Source: Tolypeutes matacus (taxonomy: Eukaryota > Chordata > Mammalia > Cingulata > Chlamyphoridae). From it: a stretch of DNA of 64,000 nt. Below the pieces are notes generated by a model, which was given only the letters and a program-made list of their open reading frames with translations, was not told the DNA's origin and did not search any database. The translations under genes and the position numbers were made by a program. The stretch covers positions 1,190,210-1,254,209 of the forward strand of contig JAKSZT010053837.1 of the NCBI GenBank assembly GCA_026826555.1. The letters are read 5' to 3'. This document shows positions 22,601-32,480 of this stretch, in pieces (within the stretch, counting starts at the first letter, position 1; each line of letters starts with the position of its first letter).

Positions 22601-23059
22601 AAGAGTTTCCTTATTTATTTATTTATTTATTTATTTATCCCCCTTCCCCCATTGTTTTGTGCTCACTGTCTGCTCTCTATATCCTTTCGATGTCTGTCCT
22701 TCTGTGTCTGCTTGCCTTCTCTTTAGGCAACACTGGGAACCAATCCTGGGACCTTCCAGAGTGGGAGAGAGGCTCTCAATCTCTTGCACCACCTCAGCTT
22801 CCTGGTCTACTGTGTCTCTTATTGTCTCTCCTCTGTGTCTGTTTTTGTTGTGTCCTCTTGCTGCACCAGCTCTCTGTGTGGGCCAGCACTCCTGCACAGG
22901 CCAGCTTGCTGCACAGGCCAGCTCACCGCATGGGCCAGCTCACCTCACGGGCCAGCTTGTCTTTTCACCAGGAGGCCCCAGGAATAAATCCCTGGACCTC
23001 TTATATAATAGATGGGAGACCAATCACTTGAGCCACATCTACTTCCCAAGAGCTACTTA
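22601..23059 (-). mobile_element. Long/dimeric SINE, antisense
   Basis: This element (about 22614-23047) contains two inverted tRNA-like B-box regions, near 22735-22760 and 22972-23000, a TTATTTATTTATTTATCC head and a repeated GGCCAGCTC motif between 22880 and 22950. Imperfect flanks AAGAGTTTCCTTA and AAGAGCTACTTA look like a diverged duplication. A plus-strand open frame of 157 codons (22587-23060) is simply its antisense reading. Confidence 0.78.
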
Positions 23060-23270
23060 AGAGAATGTTTGAAGGAAGCGGCTGTGGCTCAATCAGTAGG
23101 GCTCCCGTTTACCATATGGGAGGCCCCGGGTTCGGTTCCCGGGGCCTCCTGGTGAAGGCAAGCCCGCCCACACGGCGCGTTAGCTGACCCAGCGAGCACA
23201 AGCAGTAAGGGGGGGGATAAATGAATAAATAAATAAAATCTAAAAAAAAAAAAAAAAAGAGAATGTTTGA
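23059..23270 (+). mobile_element. DAS-type SINE, young monomer
   Basis: The body 23073-23256 has intact A- and B-box regions, a CpG-rich middle part and an A-tail. The perfect 14-bp duplication AAGAGAATGTTTGA lies at 23059-23072 and 23257-23270. It was inserted next to, and after, the antisense SINE ending at 23047. Confidence 0.95.
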
Positions 23271-23342
23271 GAGAAAGAGGAAGCTGAGGAGACAGGAAGA
23301 AGGAGAAAGAAGAGGGAGTGAAAAAAGGAAGGCGAAAAGGTA
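23271..23342. repeat. GA-rich low-complexity tract
   Basis: Nearly all purine on the plus strand (GAGAAAGAGGAAGCTGAGG-like). Confidence 0.8.
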
Positions 23343-23475
23343 AATGTTTGAGTGTTGGTGGGTGGTTCTGACTTTGACTGGATGCCAAGCTCAGCTCAAA
23401 GGAGAAACCTTTCTGAGCCAAGTAAGTGTTCTGTACTGCTGAAGCACTCCTTCGAACTCTGACGAATACATAGCT

Positions 23476-23966
23476 GCTGCTTTAGTTTCCTAGGCTGCTG
23501 AAAGCAGATACCATGAAATGGGTTGGCTTAAATGATGGGAATTTATTTGCTTACACTTTTGAGGATGAGAAAAATGTCCGAATCAAGCCATCAATGAGGA
23601 GATGCTTTCTTCCCAAGGACCTCTGCCAGTGATCCTTGACTCTTCCGCCACATGGCAAGGCAAAATGATGGTGTCTGCCGGTCTCTTCCTTTTCTTCTGG
23701 GTTGTTTCAGCTTCTTGCTCCCTATGGCTTTGTCTGTCTGTGTCTCTCCCTCCCTCCCTCCCCCCCACCCTCCCTTCCCACCTCCTCCATTCTGTTTATA
23801 AAATACTCCAGGAATAGGATTAAGATGCATCCTGAATGAGGTGGGTTGGTCACACCTTACTGAAGTAGCTTCATCAAAAATTCCTACTTAAAATGGGTTC
23901 ACACACACAGGAATGGCTTAGATTTAAGAACTTTTTTTTTCTGGGATACATACAACTTCAAACCCC
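23476..23966 (-). mobile_element. ERVL/MaLR-like solo LTR, antisense
   Basis: Same family as 20137 and 28730. The 3' end on the minus strand begins near TTTAGTTTCCTAGGCTGCT (23483), with an inverted polyadenylation signal TTTATT at 23542-23547, GCCACATGGCAAGGC near 23647 and a terminal ACTTCAAACC near 23955. A C/T-rich run (23745-23790) has expanded inside it. Confidence 0.78.
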
Positions 23967-24029
23967 CAAAGCACCCCCAACTCGAACACACACACCATCA
24001 CAAGCCACCTCAAGTCCTTGGAGTTCCCC

Positions 24030-24310
24030 AAACATCCCTGCTCATGTCTCTGTGACTTTGTTTCAGTTCTTTTCTCTTTCTAGGGTACCCTCTCCTTTGC
24101 CTCCTCTTCTGATCCTTCAAGGATCTGCACACGTACCCTTTCTCTGTCCCACTAACCCCAGTCACAATATATTGTAACTCATTATACCTGTTCAAATTCA
24201 TCTTCCCTCCTGGACCATGAGTTCCTTGAGAACAGTAGCTGTGGTCCTCCTAATCACAGGAGAACAGTGTCTAGCACATAGTTGAAATTCCATAGATATT
24301 TGCTAATCCA
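24030..24310 (+). mobile_element. L2 LINE 3' end relic
   Basis: Contains the L2 tail order: GATCCTTCAAGGATCTGCAC, then GGACCATGAGTTCCTTGAGAAC, then AGTGTCTAGCACATAGTTGAAATTC and ATAGATATTTGCT. It is diverged and sense-oriented. Confidence 0.75.
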
Positions 24311-25002
24311 GTGGGTATTGAAGGATGCTCCTATTCTACCTACACCAGCTGCCAAGGGTTACTGAGAGCTCTGGACTGCAGTCTGGAGGCTTGACAGTCA
24401 AGTGTGATCAGATTAAATAGACAATCCTCTCATCTCCTGATGAAACTTTATCTAAATCTTTAGATAGCAAGTGAACTATGAGTCTTCCCTGTTTAAGAAA
24501 GATGATATAGAATAAGCAAAATGAGATTATAAGTGCCTGGCAGCCAATTAAGAGGCTTTTATTCAGAAAATTCTCCTAAAACAGCCAGTTCAAGAAAGTT
24601 TGGAATAAAAAATGGAAAAAAAAACCAGGAAACAACAATGAAAGTATTTTAATTATATACCCTCTATTAATGGAAAACAGAGATAAATATGGCTAACAGT
24701 AAAATCACAGGTGAAAGCCAGTGAAGGGTCTCCAGAACTCATCACTATATTCCTATTTTGAATATTAAATGAGTATAATTTCACTAAAATGATAAATCAC
24801 TGGTGTGAGGAGCAAGCAACATGGTTTAAGATAATTCAGTTTTTAAGTTCCAGCAATTAAAACGAGAGGGTCAATTAAATCTAGCAAGGGAAAATGATAA
24901 AAGGAACAAAGATAACATTAGCCCCTAGGCAGAAAAGAAGGAAATAGCCCATCTTAGAAAATGAGCAGTGAGTCCAGTGAAAGTCCATAAACAGGAGGGG
25001 TT
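24311..25002. other. Non-coding stretch, nothing recognised
   Basis: AT-rich, with no convincing ORF or family match. Confidence 0.4.
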
Positions 25003-25124
25003 AAAAGAGAACATGAGGGAAACGGATGTGGCTCAAGAGGTTCGGCGTCCGTCTACCATATGGAGAGACCGGGGTTTGATCCCCGGTACCTCCCGGTAAA
25101 AAAAAAAAAAAAAAGAGAACATGA
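25003..25124 (+). mobile_element. Short tRNA-like SINE
   Basis: The body 25017-25110 is just a tRNA-like head (GGATGTGGCTCAAGAGG, then GGGTTTGATCCCCGGTACC) plus poly(A), with no unique 3' part. The perfect 14-bp duplication AAAAGAGAACATGA lies at 25003-25016 and 25111-25124. It represents a minimal SINE type, also seen at 8503 and 1670. Confidence 0.93.
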
Positions 25125-26005
25125 TTCTAGGTGACCAATTTGATGTCTCAACAGGAAACACAGGAGGAAAGCTAGGAACTAAAGAACATGCTTCCATTAA
25201 ACTGTTGATAAAAAGCAGATGAGAGAATGCAAAGAACTAGAGACATCATTGGAATCTTGTCTCTATGACATACAGTATGTCTCAATTAGACAATGATTTC
25301 TTTTAATCTCCTGGAGAACAAAGGAACTGAATAAAGTAAACTTATTTATTGGTCATTAGAAGGAATAAAGAAGCCTGATTCCAAAACCAAATTCTAGTCT
25401 TCAGTGAACTGTTTGAGGAAAATATCTATGGGCACATAAAAAATAAAAAATTAAAAAAAAAAAAAAAAAACAAGTAAAATAACACGACTTTTTTTTTTGG
25501 GGGGGGGATAATGCAAGATACTGATGTAATTACATTTTCATCATTTTTGGACTTTTGTCCTAAAAATTGCTGATAATTGTTATCTGTTGGTGGTAAAACT
25601 GCAAGCGATTTTTACATTATTTTCCTCAATAATACAAATTATTGATAATACAAATAATGCATTATTTGTATTATCAGAAGTTTCTAAAATAAATATGTAT
25701 TACTATTGTAATTTTTTAAAAATCCACCTTTCATCTCTCTTCCTCTAAAATTCAACTTGTTACTAAGATGAGCTCTAGGAAATTAGACAAGTCAGAAGAT
25801 CATCAAATCCAGACTCTTAGAACTTGAAACTGGAGGATGTAGTTCCAGCCGTAAAAGGAAGTTAATAGCTCCTTCCCTCTTAGCAAGGTGGGCTTTTGTT
25901 GCTGTTGTTGCTACTTGACAAGTAAGAGTGTGATTAGGAGATTTAACTTTAATAGAGTTGGTCATTGACTATGTTATAGACAAGTCCATTCAAAAGGAAT
26001 AGCTG
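25125..26005. other. Non-coding stretch with A/T tracts and a palindrome
   Basis: No gene was seen. It holds an A-tract (about 25443-25470), a T/G-tract (25491-25508) and a perfect palindrome described separately. Confidence 0.5.
25643..25676. repeat. 34-bp perfect palindrome
   Basis: The left arm TGATAATACAAATAATG is followed at once by its exact reverse complement, with no spacer (centre between 25659 and 25660). A related ATAATACAAATTATT lies just upstream at 25629-25643. Pure AT-rich inverted repeats can form cruciforms; any function is unknown. Confidence 0.95.
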
Positions 26006-26589
26006 GCTGAGATTTTGTCTTTTATTGAAGGATATCATTCATACATGAACATACATAAACCATAAGTGCATGGTAACAGTTGTGAACTTACAAAACAAAG
26101 ATGTATATCATCATGCAGGGCTCCCACACATCACCGCACCACCAACACCTTGCATTGCTGTGAAACATCTGTTACAAACTAGGAAACAGCATCGTCAACA
26201 TATTACTACTGATATTATACTAAAATATAACGACTATATCTTACATTTGGTGTATCTTCCCTAACCCACTCAATCATTAACACCTGTATTAGAATTATAT
26301 GTTTTTTATAGTTCGTGAGAGAACATTCTTGTATTTGTTCTGTTAGCCACAGTCCATCTTCCATCACTGGATGCACAGTGTTACACAGTCCCATGCCTTG
26401 TACAATCCATTCAAAGAGAATACTCAGTGGCTCTCATTTTCATCACAGAATTGTGTTGTCATCACCTCAGTCAATTTTAGAATGTTTTCTTTACTCCAAA
26501 AGGAAAAAGCGCATACCCCATTATACCCCGCTATCGTTGACCCTTAGAACTGATATAATAATCTTCTTTGCAAAGATAGCTGAGATTTT
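26006..26589 (-). mobile_element. 5'-truncated L1 insertion (3' UTR only)
   Basis: The body 26017-26578 starts (plus strand) TTTTATTGAAGGATATCATTC and matches the 3' ends at 35195, 50840 and 56470. The 11-bp duplication GCTGAGATTTT lies at 26006-26016 and 26579-26589. Only about 560 bp of 3' UTR was copied. Confidence 0.85.
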
Positions 26590-27149
26590 TAAAAGCGGAT
26601 TTATTTTTTAAGAATACAGAGCACTCATGAGAACACTGTCCAACCCAGCCTCCTGGGAGCTGAGGGTGGGAATTGGTAAACCGTCAGGCTTGGTGGTCAT
26701 GCTCCGGAAGCCTCAGGATCCACATGGCCTCTGGTCTTTGCTATTTTCTGAATATCTGCCTCATTCTTATCTCTGCAAACCAGATCTCTTGCCTTATTCA
26801 AAAATCCTACCTTCCTATGATTTTGGCCTGCTCTTGGCTTTTCTAGGCCATAAAACCGACTTCAGGCAAGATTCTACATAATAGAGAGGCTACCCATAGC
26901 TAACACAAGTTCTCAGAGCAATTCCACACCGTATCCAAGAGAGGATGGGATTGGCTCAGCTTGGGAAAGGTGTACACCCCTGATCCATCGGTCTGCCACA
27001 GTAGAGAGACCCAGATAACACTGTATCAACTTGGCTACTCAGGCTCACCCCTTCAACAGAGGCTTTTGAGGAGGTAATTTCCAGAAAGAGGAACTTTATG
27101 CCAACAGGTATCCAAAACACATTTACTACATGTTGATAAGTAACTTTGA
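26590..27149. other. Non-coding stretch, nothing recognised
   Basis: Frames of 84 and 109 codons (26627-26881 plus; 27285-26956 minus) show no family resemblance. Confidence 0.4.
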
Positions 27150-27500
27150 ATGACTCATCATTTTTAGGAGCCGGAGATGAAAGAGGTATTGTGTAGTTCA
27201 CCCTTGCATCTCCCCATTCTCTTACCAAGTGCCCTGTGAATTCTTGTGTGGCTCCTGAGAGCCCCAATCTCAGCTCCCAAAGCATCTGTGCTCCTTCTCC
27301 CCTTCCACAATCTCATTCCCACAGCAGCCTGCCAATGATGGAAAAGGAAATATGGAGAAGGTACTGATTCTTCAAAAGCCAGGCCCAGAAGTGACACACT
27401 TCATTTCCACTCATAACCCATCAGTGAGGACCAGTCTTAGGCCATACCTGGATGCAAGGGTGACTAGAAAATATAGTCTCTAATGGAGCTGTCAGTTCTC
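27150..27500 (-). mobile_element. Diverged mammal-wide repeat, antisense (family not named)
   Basis: Shares the order AAGTGACACACTTCATTTCCACTCA, then a GGACCAGTCTTAGGCC block and a GCAAGGGTGACTAGAAAATATAG end with the copies at 28240-28640 and 45610-45990. I recognise it as a common mammalian repeat but cannot name it. Confidence 0.45.
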
Positions 27501-28239
27501 AGTAAAATTTGAGTTTCTCATTGATCCTAATTTATACATTTTTTTTCACATTTTAACATTTCTTTAATAGGAATCCATTATTTAATCAATGACCAGTTTA
27601 TTGTTTAATTTAAACTCAGGTGGCAGAATTTTTTTCTTTCTTAATAGGACACAAAATTATGTGTTTTATATTAAATGGAGTCTTGACTTAGATAAATTCA
27701 ATACATAATATGGAAGAAGGAGCACACATTTTGGCCCCTCCTTAGTCTGCCATTGTGTTCACCAAATATCCATGCACACTCATTTTCTCTCGCTCCAAGG
27801 AGATATGCTAAAGTCCCATCCAGTTAAAGCATACAGCTTAAAGTCCAGCATCTCTTGGTGATGGGAAATCTCATTAAGTCCAGCTAAGCCCTTCAGAGTA
27901 TGGTGAGACACAACCACATAGAGATGTTATCTGTACCGTCCATTCTATAATGATAAAGCAGGAACATGATAACCACAGCAAAAATTCCTATTCAGAAAAG
28001 TGAGAATTAGGAATACACAGCAGGCACTGGTCTGTTGTAGTAATGGATTCTGCCTTTTCAGCTATCCTAGACATAGTTTTAAAAATGCTTTTCCAATGTA
28101 TAACATGAGTCTCCATCTTTCCAGCACTCAATATCTGCTCTTTTGCCACTTCTTACCCAAATGTTCAGCCAATAACATTTACTTTAGGTTTTTGTTAAAA
28201 CAGGTTTTTGTTACTCCCTTTGAGATACCAATTTCTGAA
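27501..28239. other. Non-coding stretch, nothing recognised
   Basis: AT-rich on the left. The part from 27770 to 28100 has the flavour of an old LTR-type repeat, but I could not place it. Confidence 0.35.
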
Positions 28240-28640
28240 TTAATTAGGGTAACGTTAGGGGCAGTAAATAATAGACCCCAAAATACATGGCTTAAATATA
28301 GAGGGTTATTTCTCATTCATCTAACCATCCAACGAAGGGGTTCCTAGTGGTGGACAGCTCTTCAAGGACCCAGTCTCCTTCCATCTTGTGCTTCATTCTT
28401 CCTCTAGGGTCTCAGTTTAAAATGAATGGTGGAAGGAGAAAAATGCTGGAGAAAGCACAGCTGCTCCTTAAAAGCCTTGGCTTCAAAATGCCACATATCG
28501 CTTCTGCTCATAGTGCACTGGTGAGGACCAGAGGGAAGGCCACATCAGAGGTAGGAGGAATGGGGAAATCTAGACTTTGTCAAGCAGCTGCCTCCAGGGA
28601 CTATTCTCTTCAGGGGCTGCACACATTTTAACGGGCAGCT
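28240..28640 (-). mobile_element. Diverged mammal-wide repeat, antisense, second copy
   Basis: Starts near AATTAGGGTAACGTTAGG and includes GGTTATTTCTCATTCATCTAACC and CACATATCGCTTCTGCTCATAGTGC, matching the order of the copies at 27150 and 45610. A 94-codon plus-strand frame (28347-28631) falls inside it and is not a gene. Confidence 0.45.
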
Positions 28641-28729
28641 AGCTGTGTCTGATACAAGAAGGTAAGAATTGCATCTTGAAAGACTTAAGTTTTGTGGCAG
28701 GGGAATAATTAAAATATTATGAAGAAATC

Positions 28730-29480
28730 TGTTTTAGTTTCCTAGGCTGCTCAAGAAAATACCACGGGCTGGGTCATGCCAAACAATGGGAATGTATTCA
28801 CTTACGATTTTGAGGCTAAAAGAAAGTCCACATCAAGGCATCATCAAGGCAATGCGTTCTTCCCAAAGCCTGGTGTTCCGGGGCTGGCTGCCGGGATCCT
28901 TGGTTCTTGGCTTCTCTGCCACATGGCAAGGCACATGATGGCATCCTCTGGTCTCTCTCTTCTCTTCCAGGTTCTGTTGAATTCCATCATTTTGCTTCCT
29001 GTGGCTTTCTCTCTCTGTCTGAATTTCGCTGCGTTTATAAAGGAATCCAGGGAAGCGGCTGTGGCTCAATTGGTTGGGCTCCCGTTTACCATATGGGAGG
29101 CCCCAGGTTCAATTCCTAGAAGAATCATTCCTCCTGGTGAAGGCAAGCTGGCCCCCACGGCCCGGTGAGAGAGCTGGTACAACAAGATGACGCAACAAAG
29201 GGAGGGAGACAGACACAGAAAAATGCACAGCAAATGGACACAATGAGCACAAGCAGCAAGGAGGGGATAAATAAATAAATAAAAAATAAAAAAATAAAAA
29301 ATGAAAAATAAATAAAGGAATCCAGTAATAGGATGAAGACCCATCCTGATTGAGGCAGGCCACACCTTAACTGAAGTAACCTTACTAAAAGGTCCTGCTT
29401 GCAATGGGTTCATACCCACAGGAATGGATTAGGTCTAAGAACATATTTTCCTGGGGTACACACAGCTTCAAATCATCACA
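28730..29480 (-). mobile_element. ERVL/MaLR-like solo LTR, antisense, split by a SINE
   Basis: Begins TGTTTTAGTTTCCTAGGCTGC and ends CTTCAAATCATCACA, with 5-bp flanks AAATC and GAATC (one mismatch). A 5-bp duplication is typical of ERVL-class integrases. Contains GCCACATGGCAAGGCACATG and an inverted TATA-like TTTATAAAGG next to the SINE insertion point. No internal genes remain, so this is a solo LTR. Confidence 0.8.
29037..29324 (+). mobile_element. DAS-type SINE, long form, inside LTR
   Basis: The body 29051-29310 carries the longer middle part (CAACAAGATGACGCAACAAAG near 29180) and an A-rich AAATAAATAAA tail. The perfect 14-bp duplication ATAAAGGAATCCAG lies at 29037-29050 and 29311-29324. 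It landed on the LTR's TATA-like motif. Confidence 0.95.
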
Positions 29481-29599
29481 GAATCCCTCCTGGGTGCTTT
29501 AGAACATATATCGGTAGTTGCCAACTCTGTCACCTCTTAAGATTATGTATTCTTTTGAAATATTAGATGAAGTGCTTAGAACTAAATAGAATTGGGAGC

Positions 29600-29760
29600 A
29601 AGAATAGGTGACTGTTGAACACTTTTCAAGCATTATTTCATTTAAGCCTCGCTAACATTATCCCAATTTTATGGATTTAGAAATTTAGGAAGGTGACATA
29701 ACCTGCCAGGTTAAATACTATCTCGAAGCATCTCATTCCAGGCCTGGGTTCTTAACCATA
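29600..29760 (-). mobile_element. MIR SINE relic, antisense
   Basis: Order: ATTATTTCATTTAAGCCTCGC, ATTATCCCAATTTTATGGATTTAG, AGGTGACATAACCTGCCAGG and CCAGGCCTGGGTTCTTAACC. This matches an inverted MIR core and tRNA-like end. Confidence 0.72.
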
Positions 29761-29835
29761 CCCTGTTTATTCCTCAAACTAAGAAATCACAAACTCCTGA
29801 GATTTCGTGAAGTGATAGTGGAGAAGTACTGAATT

Positions 29836-30264
29836 AAAAGTTAATGATGTGGGAGAGAGTGTGGTCTACAGTGTGAACTGTGGTCTATGGTTGGTGGCAA
29901 GGCTCCAGGAGGTGTAAGTTCATTGAGGTTGGTGGGCCACACTATGGGAGATGTTTGTGTTGGATGTGGTGGGAGGTGTGGGAGGTGGGCAACATGGGAA
30001 TCCGAGTGGGTTCCGTATAATATTTTAGGTAATCTAAGCACCTCTTAAAATATATGTATATATATATATAAAAAATAACATTTTTGTAAGCAAATACACA
30101 TATATGCATATATATTTATATATCATTTTACAAATGTTTGTATGTATTGTGAGAATTTTGATTTNNNNNNNNNNNNNNNNNNNNNNNNNNNNNNNNNNNN
30201 NNNNNNNNNNNNNNNNNNNNNNNNNNNNNNNNNNNNNNNNNNNNNNNNNNNNNNNNNNNNNNNN

Positions 30265-30307
<43 letters not shown>

Positions 30308-30646
30308 ATTATGTAATCATTGGTATCAACCATTCTAACAGTATTATTAACATACTATGTTGGAGCATAATCCTGACTTGTATAATGATTCAACTGAAGC
30401 ATGTTATATATATTAAGAAAGTTGCTCCTTTCAAGATGATCCTTGAAATGAATGAGAAAAAAAATCTATTCACCAAATATGTATATGATCAAGTTAATAA
30501 TTCTATATCAATATGATGCAATATTAAACAAGTGTTAAATGTAAAACTACAGAAAACTTAGAAGAGTGTTTAAAAGTAATCTTAGTAAAACAATAAAAAT
30601 TATGGTATTAAGAAAAAAAAAAAAAAAAAAAAAAAAGTTAATGATG
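29836..30646 (+). mobile_element. Retroposed repeat copy 2 with probable 3' transduction
   Basis: The 14-bp duplication AAAAGTTAATGATG lies at 29836-29849 and 30633-30646. Inside it, 29850-30100 is the reverse complement of the 34080-34300 part of copy 3. A 100-N gap follows (30165-30264), then a 41-base poly(A) (30265-30305), then 307 bp of unrelated sequence, a polyadenylation signal AATAAA at 30592-30597 and a second poly(A) from 30613. Two poly(A) tracts within one duplication are the classic signature of a transcript that read past its own signal and carried flanking DNA. The gap leaves room for other explanations. Confidence 0.72.
30165..30264. other. Assembly gap (100 N)
   Basis: Exactly 100 Ns, the usual placeholder for a gap of unknown size, directly abutting a 41-base poly(A). 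Open frames reported across it are artefacts. Confidence 0.99.
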
Positions 30647-30838
30647 GGGAAGCGGCTGTGGCTCAATCAGTAGGGCTCCCGTTTACCATATGGGAGGCCC
30701 CGGGTCGGTTCCCGGGGCCTCCTGGTGAAGGCAAGCCCGCCCACACGGCGTGGTTAGCTGACCCAGCGAGCACAAGCAGCAAGGGGGGATAAATGAATAA
30801 ATAAATAAAATCTTTAAAAAAAAAAAAAGTTAATGATG
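30647..30838 (+). mobile_element. DAS-type SINE, young monomer, at a reused target site
   Basis: The body 30647-30824 is a CpG-rich monomer with one missing T in the B-box (GGGTCGGTTCC). Its flanks are the same AAAAGTTAATGATG as the preceding insertion (30633-30646 and 30825-30838). The site therefore appears three times and was used twice. Confidence 0.93.
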
Positions 30839-32019
30839 ATAGTTTCGATGATCACTTGGTAACAATACAATCATAAACCCAAATACAAACAAGTTACCTG
30901 AATCTGCATGTCAGTCCTTGGTAACCAAATGATTCAGAACAAGCTTCTTTTTTGTTGTTAAAAGACATATATTTTACATAAAAATTAAACTTATTTGATT
31001 AAATTTAATAAAAATAAGAGATGAAAGATTCTTGTAGAGAACTTGCAGGTTGATAAATATTTCCCAGTTTTTAATGTGTGGGCCCCTAACTTACCAGTAA
31101 TCCCTTCCGCAGCTACATCACAAAACTTTAACTTGCTAGGAGGGTGTTTGTGGGGTTCTTTTTTTCCTCTTTGTTAATATTATTGGCCCTTGAGACTTAT
31201 TTTCTTTCTAATCTTGAGGGCCACTTACAACATTACTGTAATTTTTGCTGCTTATAGTGAAACACTGGAAAGTGAAGATTCTCACTGTCCAGTTACAGGA
31301 AGGAAATGATGGGTCCTACTCGCTGGTCACCAAGAGAGAGTGAGTGAGAATGCTAGCCAGCCAAACGTCAACCAAAGTACATGTGACCGCTCTTGGGGAG
31401 AAGTCAGAGAGGAACTCAGACAGAGGGGTCCTGTTCCAAGGAAGGCTGGCTCCCAGAAAATGGCCAAAGGGGACCTTTTGGAGGAAATATCTAGGGAAGA
31501 TATAAAATGGGAGAAGGTAGGATTTCATGACAACCTGTGAGCCTTCTTTATCCTAAAGCACTTCTTTCAGTTTTTACTGTTTAGCATCCATTCCTTTCCA
31601 TGAACTTCTGAGTCTCAAATCTTCCATTGATTGTTGAACATCCTCATACTTAGACTACTTTGTAAATGAACATTTACACACATTTATTTACATAGACTAT
31701 GTAGAAGGACTAAAGACAGGGGAACCAGTTCTATACGACAAAGAGACTGCCTAACCCAGACATCGTAGGAGAGCATGCGTGCTCTGCAGATATTGATGGT
31801 AAGAAGTCTGAACATTACACGTGAAGCAAAATATTTGGTTACTTTATGGTAGATACATGGAGGAAGAAGTTGTACCTTCTTAGTACAACAAACTCCAGAG
31901 TGTTCATTTAGGAGACTGATAGCCAAATAGAACTACACAAAAGACAAGGAAGCAATTTAAGGATTGCACTAAAGGAGAGCTTGCTCGTTTTAAAACACAC
32001 TGCTGATGAGTCATGAAAT
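30839..32019. other. Non-coding stretch, nothing recognised
   Basis: About 1.2 kb without a recognised repeat, one of the longest such stretches. The frames of 66-80 codons here match nothing I know. Confidence 0.4.
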
Positions 32020-32480
32020 TTTAGAATTGCAGCGAACTTAAAGACCCCAACTCATCTAAAAGTCACACACTGGCAGCCTAGGGCCAAATCTGGCCCACAG
32101 ATGTGCTTTGTCTGGTCCATAATTTGGATTAGGCCATATTTCCAATAGGAGATTTCACATTTTTACAAATCCAGATTTCTGGTCACTCTTGAAAATTTAG
32201 AAGATTTGGCAACCCTGGGTGGCCAGCATGTCCCCATGTCTGAGCAGGACATTTCACAGGCTCCTCAGTTTCCACAGTCCCTGCCCAGCTTGCCTCAGTT
32301 TGCTGACATAACCTGCCTGGTTGGTGGTAGTATTTTGAATTTATAACCCTTGCTGGAAATGAGTTCTTTTTTTAATATATAGATAAAGAAGTAAGACCTG
32401 GGGGTGCCAAGAGACTTGCCCATCACCCCACCCTTTCTAACATATACATTGGTGCTCTTTGCATTCACTGCTCTCTTCTT
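32020..32480. mobile_element. Possible split MIR-like relic with DNA-transposon-like insert
   Basis: 32020-32075 (AGAATTGCAGCGAACTTAAAG) and 32385-32480 (GACTTGCCCATCACCCCACC, then TGGTGCTCTTTGCATTC) resemble two halves of one old SINE-type repeat. The part between starts GGGCCAAATCTGGCCCACAG, reminiscent of an old hAT-type relic. All of this is weak. Confidence 0.35.

Noticed and set aside
22587..23060. 157-codon plus-strand open frame
   Set aside because: It is the antisense translation of a long SINE (inverted B-boxes, TTTATT repeats), and its length tracks the element borders.
26627..27285. Possible exons in 26627-27285
   Set aside because: Frames of 84 and 109 codons on opposite strands have no recognisable domain and no convincing splice sites; partly adjacent to an old repeat.
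30034..30516. Open frames crossing 30165-30264
   Set aside because: They translate an N gap and a poly(A); they carry no information.
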